DNA of 43,016 nt, taken from Nemertoderma westbladi. Taxonomy: Eukaryota > Xenacoelomorpha > Nemertodermatida > Nemertodermatidae. Positions 10,736-20,813 of the stretch are shown here, piece by piece (position 1 is the first letter of the stretch; each line of letters begins with the position of its first letter). The position numbers and the translations under genes are program-made. The stretch is from assembly GCA_032718475.1 (NCBI GenBank), contig JAUCBJ010000957.1, positions 1-43,016 on the forward strand, in the 5' to 3' direction. Below the pieces are notes generated by a model. The model was not told the origin of the DNA, made no database searches, and worked only from the letters and a program-made list of their open reading frames with translations.

Positions 10736-11502
10736 AACCTCTTCAGCAAAGGATCCCTCTGGAGTCCTCCTATTGGCTTGTTTATTTCGTATTTAGTTAA
10801 TTAGAAGACCGTCAGGGCTTATTGCTGTCAAAAAAATGTCTTTGTGTTTGTCTGTATGTATGTTTGTGCACATTGATATTGGCTTGGAAGGGTAAGAAGT
10901 GCTCTACTTCATGGCCAACTATACAAAGAAATGTATCGATTACTTGGGTTCTTATTTCGCTTATTAATTATTTAAGCGGGTAAAATTAAGCTCTTGTTGT
11001 ATAAAAATAGCACAGGTCGAGTCGCCGTGTCCCATTCTCACAAAGTTTTTATTATATTCGAGTGTTTAATATAAAGATGTATGATTATTTATTGATTGAA
11101 AATAAAATAGTATATAAATATGTAATATTCCTACACGCAGCCTGAACTTTGCCTATGGTAGCGAATAGGGAAGGATTTTCTCTGTATCATAGCAACGTTG
11201 TATAATTATTTAACCCTGGCTAGCTGGGAAGACAGGTAGCAAGCTGGTTGGAGTGTTGAGTGTGTCTCAGTAAATCCAATGGTTGGGGTGGGTTGTCTAT
11301 TGAGAACTCCGAACTGGTCATGGCATTAATTCTGCTTTCTCCAAGGCTTGCATGGCTTTACATATTGATTGCGATTGATATTTGATTGGGGATAAGATTA
11401 TCATTTAGTTTTTCGGTTTCAAGTTGTCTTATAGACGGTCTTCATATAGCCAGCTTGCTGGCTTTCTAGTTTTTTAAAAGAACCTTTGTGAATATTACTG
11501 TA
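10736..11502. other. Non-coding stretch with probable transposon remnants
   Basis: No gene. Around 10815-10870 there is a TGTCTTTGTGTTTGTCTGTATG low-complexity stretch like the end of a decayed transposon, and inverted words (AGCTGGCTAG-like) occur around 11215 and 11450. Not assigned to a family. Confidence 0.4.
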
Positions 11503-11871
11503 TACTACTACTACTACTACTAAGATCGACATGCTGCATTGCAGTTGTATTTTTAAGAATGCTATGCCGCCTTATCGACAAAATTGCGTCGCCACAACTC
11601 CATGACACCCATGACATTTGCTACTGTAGATCATCCGCATCTTCAAGGCCAGTGTCCTTTAAGATGCGTCTCAAGAAAGTCATGGGATGTCCACCATGCT
11701 TATTCACTCCATGAGGCTGTCAAAGCACAAATTATGCACTGGCTGGTCCTCTCGGCGAAAGTACTGTCCTGCAAAGCGGAGGTGGCTTTGTTCTAGTGTC
11801 AAGCTAGGGGAAGCCAATGCAACACTTCCAATGCTATATAGTGTCTGATTGGAGATGTGTTCATTATACTT
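11503..11871 (-). pseudogene. LINE 3' fragment, left part, split by the tandem element
   Basis: Minus-strand 3' end of the same LINE family as 17460-18470. It starts at the plus-strand (CTA)n tail, then runs backwards through the coding region for the C-terminal RLRFAGHC...RRED...LVLWQPH-type segment. The copy stops at 11871 and resumes at 16363. Between them lies the inserted tandem array, and the 13 bp GTTCATTATACTT is present on both sides. Confidence 0.85.
11859..11871. repeat. Left target-site duplication (13 bp) of the tandem element
   Basis: GTTCATTATACTT, repeated exactly at 16363-16375. An undisturbed LINE copy on the plus strand (around 16675-16710) has a single version of this site, which gives the empty-site structure. 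Confidence 0.85.
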
Positions 11872-11974
11872 AATTGAATGTATTAATTGAATGTACCGAC
11901 ATACTGACTAACAGGGGGTTGTGATGTATATATTATCTTTAAGGTAAACACTAGAGACTTACACCCTTTAACTA

Positions 11975-12012
<38 letters not shown>

Positions 12013-12390
12013 GAATCAGGACATTAAGCCCAAAATACCTTCCAGCCCCTAAGGCCATCAAGGAACACAAAACAAAACAAACAAAAAACACAAACAAAAG
12101 TATAGATTCAGGACATTAAGCCCAAAATACCTTCCAGACCCTAAGGCCATCAAGGAACACAAAACAAAACAAACAAAAAAACACAAACAAAATATATTAT
12201 ACCATGCTCCACATACAAGTATGTATCGCAACCCTAACCCTAAACCTAACCGCCATACACTAAATGATACCGGTATTAAACTGCACAAAAGCTAAGCCTA
12301 TATTATATAAGAAAATATATGACATTTTTGTCGCCGTGAAAGAGGTAGGACTAAAACAAAAATAATTAATTTGTTAAAAATATGGTTGCG

Positions 12391-12437
12391 TTTCGGCGTC
12401 TAGGACCAGTACGCGCTAATCCTCGACACCTCATCAG
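12391..12437 (-). ncRNA. Hammerhead-ribozyme-like core, unit 1
   Basis: Read on the minus strand: CUGAUGA, then GGUGUC, a 24-nt inner segment with a further possible AGGA/UCCU helix, then GACGCC and GAAA. GGUGUC and GACGCC form a 6-bp stem II (one G-U pair) placed exactly between the two invariant core strands. I could not find a matching stem III strand plus NUH cleavage site nearby. It is therefore a core-only candidate: possibly decayed, possibly needing another part of the concatemer. Confidence 0.45.
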
Positions 12438-12778
12438 CTGGACAGGGAATTAGCCAAGCCTAACTATATTGCACCATTGACCTAAATTAATCGCACCATC
12501 AACTCAGTTACCACTCAGCCCAAACAGACTTCAGACCTCAGAACATTGGAACCCTATAGGCCTACGGTAAGTAAACATGTTACCAATGGAAAACTGGTAG
12601 TTTGCTAGAGCAAACACACAGCACAAAAATTATATAAGATTTAACAACATGCAGTGATGCCGGAGTTCTGCTCTATTCATATGTGATAATTGAATGTACC
12701 GACATACTGACTAACAGGGGGTTGTGATGTATATATTATCTTTAAGGTAAACACTAGAGACTTACACCCTTTAACTAC

Positions 12779-12809
<31 letters not shown>

Positions 12810-13187
12810 GAATCAGGACATTAAGCCCAAAATACCTTCCAGCCCCTAAGGCCATCAAGGAACACAAAACAAAACAAACAAAAAACACAAACAAAAGTAT
12901 AGATTCAGGACATTAAGCCCAAAATACCTTCCAGACCCTAAGGCCATCAAGGAACACAAAACAAAACAAACAAAAAAACACAAACAAAATATATTATACC
13001 ATGCTCCACATACAAGTATGTATCGCAACCCTAACCCTAAACCTAACCGCCATACACTAAATGATACCGGTATTAAACTGCACAAAAGCTAAGCCTATAT
13101 TATATAAGAAAATATATGACATTTTTGTCGCCGTGAAAGAGGTAGGACTAAAACAAAAATAATTAATTTGTTAAAAATATGGTTGCG

Positions 13188-13234
13188 TTTCGGCGTCTAG
13201 GACCAGTACGCGCTAATCCTCGACACCTCATCAG
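13188..13234 (-). ncRNA. Hammerhead-ribozyme-like core, unit 2
   Basis: Same sequence as the unit 1 core, unchanged. Confidence 0.45.
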
Positions 13235-13574
13235 CTGGACAGGGAATTAGCCAAGCCTAACTATATTGCACCATTGACCTAAATTAATCGCACCATCAAC
13301 TCAGTTACCACTCAGCCCAAACAGACTTCAGACCTCAGAACATTGGAACCCTATAGGCCTACGGTAAGTAAACATGTTACCAATGGAAAACTGGTAGTTT
13401 GCTAGAGCAAACATACAGCACAAAAATTATATAAGATTTAACAACATGCAGTGATGCCGGAGTTCTGCTCTATTCATATGTGATAATTGAATGTACCGAC
13501 ATACTGACTAACAGGGGGTTGTGATGTATATATTATCTTTAAGGTAAACACTAGAGACTTACACCCTTTAACTA

Positions 13575-13611
<37 letters not shown>

Positions 13612-13989
13612 GAATCAGGACATTAAGCCCAAAATACCTTCCAGCCCCTAAGGCCATCAAGGAACACAAAACAAAACAAACAAAAAACACAAACAAAAGT
13701 ATAGATTCAGGACATTAAGCCCAAAATACCTTCCAGACCCTAAGGCCATCAAGGAACACAAAACAAAACAAACAAAAAAACACAAACAAAATATATTATA
13801 CCATGCTCCACATACAAGTATGTATCGCAACCCTAACCCTAAACCTAACCGCCATACACTAAATGATACCGGTATTAAACTGCACAAAAGCTAAGCCTAT
13901 ATTATATAAGAAAATATATGACATTTTTGTCGCCGTGAAAGAGGTAGGACTAAAACAAAAATAATTAATTTGTTAAAAATATGGTTGCG

Positions 13990-14036
13990 TTTCGGCGTCT
14001 AGGACCAGTACGCGCTAATCCTCGACACCTCATCAG
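13990..14036 (-). ncRNA. Hammerhead-ribozyme-like core, unit 3
   Basis: Same sequence as the unit 1 core, unchanged. Confidence 0.45.
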
Positions 14037-14789
14037 CTGGACAGGGAATTAGCCAAGCCTAACTATATTGCACCATTGACCTAAATTAATCGCACCATCA
14101 ACTCAGTTACCACTCAGCCCAAACAGACTTCAGACCTCAGAACATTGGAACCCTATAGGCCTACGGTAAGTAAACATGTTACCAATGGAAAACTGGTAGT
14201 TTGCTAGAGCAAACACACAGCACAAAAATTATATAAGATTTAACAACATGCAGTGATGCCGGAGTTCTGCTCTATTCATATGTGATAATTGAATGTACCG
14301 ACATACTGACTAACAGGGGGTTGTGATGTATATATTATCTTTAAGGTAAACACTAGAGACTTACACCCTTTAACTACTGAACTACAAAAAAAAAAAAAAA
14401 AAAAAAATACAGAATCAGGACATTAAGCCCAAAATACCTTCCAGCCCCTAAGGCCATCAAGGAACACAAAACAAAACAAACAAAAAACACAAACAAAAGT
14501 ATAGATTCAGGACATTAAGCCCAAAATACCTTCCAGACCCTAAGGCCATCAAGGAACACAAAACAAAACAAACAAAAAAACACAAACAAAATATATTATA
14601 CCATGCTCCACATACAAGTATGTATCGCAACCCTAACCCTAAACCTAACCGCCATACACTAAATGATACCGGTATTAAACTGCACAAAAGCTAAGCCTAT
14701 ATTATATAAGAAAATATATGACATTTTTGTCGCCGTGAAAGAGGTAGGACTAAAACAAAAATAATTAATTTGTTAAAAATATGGTTGCG

Positions 14790-14836
14790 TTTCGGCGTCT
14801 AGGACCAGTACGCGCTAATCCTCGACACCTCATCAG
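14790..14836 (-). ncRNA. Hammerhead-ribozyme-like core, unit 4
   Basis: Same sequence as the unit 1 core, unchanged. This unit is preceded by a variant A-tract boundary (ACTACTGAACTAC before the As). Confidence 0.45.
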
Positions 14837-15580
14837 CTGGACAGGGAATTAGCCAAGCCTAACTATATTGCACCATTGACCTAAATTAATCGCACCATCA
14901 ACTCAGTTACCACTCAGCCCAAACAGACTTCAGACCTCAGAACATTGGAACCCTATAGGCCTACGGTAAGTAAACATGTTACCAATGGAAAACTGGTAGT
15001 TTGCTAGAGCAAACACACAGCACAAAAATTATATAAGATTTAACAACATGCAGTGATGCCGGAGTTCTGCTCTATTCATATGTGATAATTGAATGTACCG
15101 ACATACTGACTAACAGGGGGTTGTGATGTATATATTATCTTTAAGGTAAACACTAGAGACTTACACCCTTTAACTACAAAAAAAAAAAAAAAAAAAAATA
15201 CAGAATCAGGACATTAAGCCCAAAATACCTTCCAGCCCCTAAGGCCATCAAGGAACACAAAACAAAACAAACAAAAAACACAAACAAAAGTATAGATTCA
15301 GGACATTAAGCCCAAAATACCTTCCAGACCCTAAGGCCATCAAGGAACACAAAACAAAACAAACAAAAAAACACAAACAAAATATATTATACCATGCTCC
15401 ACATACAAGTATGTATCGCAACCCTAACCCTAAACCTAACCACCATACACTAAATGATACCGGTATTAAACTGCACAAAAGCTAAGCCTATATTATATAA
15501 GAAAATATATGACATTTTTGTCGCCGTGAAAGAGGTAGGACTAAAACAAAAATAATTAATTTGTTAAAAATATGGTTGCG

Positions 15581-15627
15581 TTTCGGCGTCTAGGACCAGT
15601 ACGCGCTAATCCTCGACACCTCATCAG
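15581..15627 (-). ncRNA. Hammerhead-ribozyme-like core, unit 5
   Basis: Same sequence as the unit 1 core, unchanged. The sixth, partial unit ends before this segment. Confidence 0.45.
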
Positions 15628-15968
15628 CTGGACAGGGAATTAGCCAAGCCTAACTATATTGCACCATTGACCTAAATTAATCGCACCATCAACTCAGTTA
15701 CCACTCAGCCCAAACAGACTTCAGACCTCAGAACATTGGAACCCTATAGGCCTACGGTAAGTAAACATGTTACCAATGGAAAACTGGTAGTTTGCTAGAG
15801 CAAACACACAGCACAAAAATTATATAAGATTTAACAACATGCAGTGATGCCGGAGTTCTGCTCTATTCATATGTGATAATTGAATGTACCGACATACTGA
15901 CTAACAGGGGGTTGTGATGTATATATTATCTTTAAGGTAAACACTAGAGACTTACACCCTTTAACTAC

Positions 15969-15999
<31 letters not shown>

Positions 16000-16362
16000 G
16001 AATCAGGACATTAAGCCCAAAATACCTTCCAGCCCCTAAGGCCATCAAGGAACACAAAACAAAACAAACAAAAAACACAAACAAAAGTATAGATTCAGGA
16101 CATTAAGCCCAAAATACCTTCCAGACCCTAAGGCCATCAAGGAACACAAAACAAAACAAACAAAAAAACACAAACAAAATATATTATACCATGCTCCACA
16201 TACAAGTATGTATCGCAACCCTAACCCTAAACCTAACCGCCATACACTAAATGATACCGGTATTAAACTGCACAAAAGCTAAGCCTATATTATATAAGAA
16301 AATATATGACATTTTTGTCGCCGTGAAAGAGCTAGTAAGTCTCTATAGTGTTTACCTTAAAG

Positions 16363-16375
16363 GTTCATTATACTT
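16363..16375. repeat. Right target-site duplication (13 bp) of the tandem element
   Basis: GTTCATTATACTT, identical to 11859-11871. The sequence after it (GACATAGTGAACCCGGCG) continues the interrupted LINE in register. Confidence 0.85.
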
Positions 16376-16544
16376 GACATAGTGAACCCGGCGTAGCATT
16401 CTTGTGAATGTGCCATCCAGAGATTTGGTGTCCTCGGTATTTAGAGCTCAGCATGCACTCCCATAGAGGAGTACTGACAAGTGCTGGCCTACTGCTGCTT
16501 TTAAGTTTCCGACGTATTCAATGTAATTTCCAGATCATTGACAG
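16363..16544 (-). pseudogene. LINE fragment, right part of the interrupted copy
   Basis: Continues the minus-strand LINE of 11503-11871 toward its 5' side (complement of the LDGTFTRMLRR and LLYG coding region). At 16544 it is broken by a plus-strand copy of the same family and resumes after 17166. Confidence 0.8.
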
Positions 16545-17036
16545 ATCATAAGGTCCGATTATTTAGAGCAGCAGTAGTTCCAGTACTCCTCTACGGGAGT
16601 CCATGCTGGGCTCTAACTGCCGAGGACACCAAATCTCTGGATGGCACATTCACAAGAATGCTACGCCGGGTTCATTGTGTCAAGTACAATGCACACATCT
16701 CCAACCAGACACTATATAACATTGGAGGTGTCTCATTGGTTCCCCCAAGCTTGACACTAGAACAAAATCGCCTCCGTTTTGCAGGACATTGCTTTCGCCG
16801 TGAGGACCAGCCAGTGCATAATCTTGTACTTTGGCAGCCTCATGGAGTGAATAAGCATGGTGGACAGCCCATGACTTTCTTGAGACGCATCTTAAAGGAC
16901 ACTGGCCTTAAAGATGCGGATGATCTAGCAAATGTCATGGGTGATAGGTAGTTGTAGCGGTGCAATTTTGTTGACAAGCCGGCACAGCATTCTTAAAAAT
17001 GCAGCTGCAATGCAGCATGCCGATCCTAGTAGTAGT
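16545..17036 (+). pseudogene. LINE 3' fragment inserted into another copy of the same LINE
   Basis: 5'-truncated. The frame from 16538 to 16951 encodes VRLFRAAVVPVLLYG, ALTAEDTKSLDGTFTRMLRR, RLRFAGHCFRRED and FLRRILKDTG, the typical C-terminal part of a LINE polyprotein downstream of the RT palm. It ends with the family 3' end (GCAGCTGCAATGCAGCATGC) and a (TAG)n tail. It is bounded on both sides by a 130-bp direct duplication (16415-16544 and 17037-17166). Confidence 0.85.
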
Positions 17037-17166
17037 ATCCAGAGATTTGGTGTCCTCGGTATTTAGAGCTCAGCATCCACTCCCATAGAGGAGTACTGAC
17101 AAGTGCTAGCCTACTGCTGCTTTTAAGTTTCCGACGTATTCAATGTAATTTCCAGATCATTGACAG
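17037..17166 (-). repeat. Right copy of 130-bp duplication flanking the inserted LINE
   Basis: Same as 16415-16544, from ATCCAGAGATTTGG to CAGATCATTGACAG. The differences I noticed are GCATGCACTCC versus GCATCCACTCC and GTGCTGGCC versus GTGCTAGCC. Downstream (GCCTCATATAC) the host sequence continues. Confidence 0.8.
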
Positions 17167-17459
17167 CCTCATATACAGTAGTTATATATGTTAGTTACAG
17201 TTATCATATGAAGTTGCATTTCTATTAGCAATGTCATTAAAAAAAAGACAAATTATTCTAAAATTAACTCATTACCAGTTTAGCGAAATTCACTAACTAC
17301 AGTATGCCTATGTACTGTACAGTATTCTGTCCGAGCGGTGGACTTTTTCACTTGTTGGTAAGTTGTAAGAGTTTCTAACATGTCAACGAGTGGAAAAAAT
17401 CAACACTCGAGTTCAGTAGGCCTATATCTGAATTTCATCGACAACATTTGTGTCTACAG
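17167..17459. other. Non-coding spacer between LINE copies
   Basis: AT-rich, no coding signal. It contains TAGGCCTA at about 17419 and some ACTGTA words. Nothing assignable. Confidence 0.4.
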
Positions 17460-18470
17460 TTGATCGTGACACAGAACCATTTGAAGTGTTATGGGGCGTC
17501 CTCCAGGCTAGGGAGACACACTTGCACCATTCTTGTTCATAATTGTGGTTGACTATGTTCTACGCATGTCATTAGATCATCATAATGATGATGGGGTGAT
17601 GATAACTCTACCTACTGGCTCCAGAAGTCGAGGAAATCCTGCCAAGTACCTAACTGATCTAGACTTTGCTGATGACTTAGGAGTACTCTCAGAATCACTA
17701 GAGGGAGCCCAACGGCTCCTCAGCTCATTAGAACATGCTGCTTCTAGTGTTGGTCTTTTTATTAACTCCAGAAAGACCAAAATGTTGGCAGTTAACTTTA
17801 AAGTCGTCAGCAAGTCTCTGATCGGATGAGCATAAGCTCAAAGGATGGTATGCTTGAGCATGTGGACAACTTCTGTTACCTTGGATCATGGATCCGGAAG
17901 TCAGGTGAGGACCTTCGAATACGCATGGGCAGCCTTGAATAGGCTTTCCAGGATTTGGAAGTCACCGATAATTAATCGGAAACTTAAGGTCCGATTATTT
18001 AGAGCAGCAGTAGTTCCAGTACTCCTCTATGGGAATCCATGCTGCGCTCTAACTGCTGAGGACACCAAATCTCTGGATGGCACATTCACAAGAATGCTAC
18101 GCCGGGTCCATTGTGCCAAGTAAAATGCACACATCTCCAACCAGACACTATATATCATTGGAGGTGTCTCATTGGTTCCCCCAAGCTTGACACTAGAACA
18201 AAATCGCCTCCGCTTTGCAGGACATTGCTTTCGCCGTGAGGACCAGGCAGTGCATAATCTTGTACTTTGGCAGCCTCATGGAGTGAATAAGCATGGTGGA
18301 CAGCCCATGACTTTCTTGAGACGCATCTTAAATGACACTGGCCTTGAAGATACGGATGATCTAGCAAATGTCATAGGTGATAGGGAGTTGTGGCGGTGCA
18401 ATTTTGTCGATAAGCCGGCACAGCACTCTTAAAAATGCAGCTACAATGCAGCATGCCGATCCTAGTAGTA
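17460..18470 (+). pseudogene. Longest copy of the local LINE family (RT palm to 3' end)
   Basis: Begins near GACACAGAACCATTTGAAG (the DTEPFEVLWGVLQ-type segment) and continues with GDTLAPFLFIIVVDYVLRMS (RT motif B) after a short insertion. The catalytic motif follows as TDLDFADDLGVLSES, then GLFINSRKTKML. After a stop near 17827 another frame gives DNFCYLGSWIRKSGEDLR (joined across a small shift), WAALNRLSRIWKS and VRLFRAAVVPVLLYG. A UAA interrupts after RRVHCAK (18121), and the coding region ends with FLRRILNDTGLEDTDDLANVIGDRELW. The 3' end is GCAATGCAGCATGCCGATCC plus (TAG)n. Several stops and frameshifts make it dead. FADD replaces the common YADD. Confidence 0.85.
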
Positions 18471-19003
18471 GCAATAATTAGTCTACACATGTTGTGAATT
18501 ACAATTAACATAAAAATACAGTAAAATAAGGAAGCGAATTTTCATTCGTTGTAAAGGGCAAAAATTTACTTATGAACCCAGAAAACGAAAATAACCAAAA
18601 GGTAATAAAACATTGTTGCGCGGGTGTAGCCAACATGTATTTTACACATTTTTGTGTGGTATTGTTAAATAATTTACAATAGTTTTTGAGTTATTAAAAA
18701 AAATCAAGTCTCCCCTAACGTCAAGTGGAGACTTGCCCTACACTCACCCTACATACATAAATATACTACCGTATAATCAAGGACTACAGTACTCTACTAG
18801 AGAGACTAGTAGAGTAGTCCTTCACTACTGTATAATCTGTGTTGTGTAACTGGTCGCTGAAATAATGTGACTACCCGTCCAGTGGCCAGCTCCACATAGA
18901 CATCACATTTGTTATAATTTTATGTAATTTGTTAAATTTTTGCAGTCTATGTGTGAGAAATTGTTAATATATCTTATCTTAGCTAAATCCAACTACTTAT
19001 GCA
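18471..19003. other. Non-coding spacer
   Basis: AT-rich with no gene. At about 18781-18821 there is an imperfect hairpin (GGACTAC...GTAGAGTAGTCC) with CTACTAG-type words like the LINE tails. Confidence 0.45.
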
Positions 19004-19036
19004 TTGTTTACTCAGTTGCTGGACAACACTGGTATT

Positions 19037-19140
19037 ATTACTGTTTACGAAAACATTGACAGACCCGAGTTGTTCCATTACAACAGGAATACTGTTTACG
19101 AGAACATTGACAGACCCGAGTTGTTCCATTACAACAGGAA
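19037..19140 (+). repeat. 51-bp tandem duplication in a short open frame
   Basis: A 51-bp unit (ACTGTTTACGAAAACATTGA ... ACAACAGGAAT) occurs twice with a single A/G difference. In the small frame 19004-19189 it gives a 17-residue peptide repeat (TVYENIDRPELFHYNRN) twice. There is no homology I recognise and the frame is short, so I do not call a gene. Confidence 0.7.
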
Positions 19141-19542
19141 TCAACAATTTTCTGTCCTTAGAATAAAAATGAGCTTCCCTTTCAAATAATTATTTAATGC
19201 AAATTTTGTTATTCAGTATACAATGTAAAATGTGCCAGCCGGAATTACAGTGACGTCACACACATTAAACAGCCATCTGAATTCCTTGATATTTTATTTA
19301 AAAATGCTCACATATTTCAACCTTCGACTAATAAATAGGCGGTTCCGCTTTAAATGTCATTGTTTCTTGTATTAATTCATTTCGATTATATTATTTTAAT
19401 AAAAAGTACGAAAAATGTGTAAAAATGTAGTATGGGCCTATATGGCAGTGAAGGTTAATGGAAGATACTGTACTACTGTAAGATAAAACCATCTTACAAG
19501 TTGACATACTGTACTGTACCATATATATACAGTATATACATT

Positions 19543-19752
19543 TACGGTGGCTGAAAGCGGCCAATATAATTCACTACTTTTTTAATTTTTATTTTGATCA
19601 ACATTTTTTTCTTGAATTTCAACCCGGGTTGATATTAATTTCAACCCGGGTTGATATTATTTTCAACCCGGGTTGAAATTCAAGAAAAAAATGTTGATCA
19701 AAATAAAAATTAAAAAAGTAGTAAATTATTTTGGCCGCTTTCAGCCACCGTA
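19543..19752. mobile_element. 210-bp near-palindromic MITE with 6-bp flanking duplication
   Basis: The ends TACGGTGGCTGAAAGCGG and CCGCTTTCAGCCACCGTA are inverted, and about 81 bp of each arm pair with two mismatches. The centre holds three copies of CAACCCGGGTTGATATT or a close form. TACATT lies directly outside both ends (19537-19542 and 19753-19758), suggesting a 6-bp target duplication; a TA dinucleotide duplication starting 2 bp inside is the alternative reading. It is non-coding and would fold into one long hairpin. Confidence 0.85.
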
Positions 19753-20312
19753 TACATTACCTTTAGATCAATTTTACTTAAAACTAAGTTTTTTCAGTTA
19801 CATGGTTTTGACTTAAGAGGGCAGTATTATGTATTGGGTTTAGCCGTTTAAAAGCAGTTTAGCAGTTGGATTTATTGTTGTCCACTTGGTTATTACAATA
19901 AAAAGTATCTCGGTCCAATGCCATTATGTCATCTCTGATTCACCTAACTATTCTGACGTCACACGTATGTTTTATTTTTCCCCAACTGGTACCATTCCAC
20001 AGTGAGGCATCCCTAACACGGTGTGGGGTCTGGGTCTGACTTACACCTCGCCTCGTTGGAAAGAAATTAAATAGCGTTGTAGTTTATCCTTACAACTCAT
20101 GTAAAAGATGTAATCTTTTCTTTCTTCTCGACTCAAGAATCTCGAGCATTTGGTACCTTGGTTAGGGAAAGATGCGGCATAAACTATTACTTCGGCTCTA
20201 CTGCTGCCCGCATTAATATATTTTATTTTGACTTTAACTAAGAATCCACAAAGCGCCAGGTTATACAAGTATACAATATACAAACTCAATGGAATCAAAA
20301 ACAATCTTTAAG

Positions 20313-20375
20313 TGAAGTAAAAGTAAAGTTTTATTCGGTTGTAAGGACAGGGATTACGCACTAACCTCTAGAACT
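20313..20375 (-). repeat. 3' tail fragment of the tRNA-derived SINE seen at 28.6 kb
   Basis: AAGTAAAAGTAAAGTTTTATTCGG followed by ACAGGGATTACGCAC matches the tail region of the SINEs at 28250-28520 and 28598-28879 in the same orientation. It is truncated, without a head. Confidence 0.6.
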
Positions 20376-20502
20376 AAAGTGATATTTCTGAGAGGAGGTT
20401 AGGTTATATAAAATATCGGCGCCGTTTTTAGCTAAAAAGAGGCAAAGAGGTTATCCCGATAAAGGATATAAATATATACAGTACAAATACTGTATACATA
20501 AA

Positions 20503-20570
20503 ACCCTGCCGCTGTAAAGTGCTCCCCATTCCCTGAAATGTTAAAGTGATCGTTTATTGTTTTGGTAAAT
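20503..20570 (+). repeat. Diverged solo copy of the 68-bp satellite unit
   Basis: CCTGCCGCTGTAAAGTGCTCC ... AAAGTGATCGTTTATTGTTTTGG matches the satellite of 9.4-10.3 kb. Confidence 0.6.
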
Positions 20571-20813
20571 AAAGGAATAAGCGCATGGGAATAAGTGCAT
20601 GGGAATAAGTGGGAATCGGTTGAAGGGAGTCAAAGGGGATATGACTCGACATGCTACTAATTTAAAAGTTTCACTTTGATTCATTGATTGAAATTAAAAT
20701 CATTAAAATCAGATTCACTGAAAACATTAATAACCTGAAAATCAATGTATTTTTGATCAGTTACAAATATATATAATTCACTACAAAATACAACAATTTT
20801 GTTACCGGTAACT

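Larger units (their letters stand above)
11872..16362. mobile_element. Inserted tandem-repeat element, about 5.4 units of ~0.8 kb with internal A-tracts
   Basis: Monomers start (TACAGAATCAGG) at 12009, 12806, 13608, 14408, 15199 and 15996, giving lengths 797, 802, 800, 791 and 797 bp; the sixth is cut at about 16330. Each monomer holds an internal ~90-bp duplication (GGACATTAAGCCCAAAATAC twice), a telomere-like CCCTAACCCTAAACCTAACC, a hammerhead-like core (minus strand, five full copies), TAGGCCTA, and ends ACCCTTTAACTAC followed by 21-32 A. Units differ mainly in A-tract length and a few substitutions, so the array is young. The left end precedes the first A-tract with TTGAATGTACCGACATACTG. 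The last ~32 bp are the inverted form of the pre-A-tract CTTTAAGGTAAACACTAGAG segment. It interrupts a LINE and is flanked by the 13-bp duplication, so it arrived as a unit or expanded after arrival. Confidence 0.85.

Noticed and set aside
12220-12250. An interstitial telomere
   Set aside because: Only about three imperfect units per monomer, embedded in other sequence. Kept as a weak hint only.
12058-16275. Six identical 76-residue cysteine/phenylalanine-rich frames on the minus strand, one per tandem unit
   Set aside because: They are produced by the A/C-rich internal duplication of the monomer. Identity merely reflects the youth of the array, and there is no domain or known relative.
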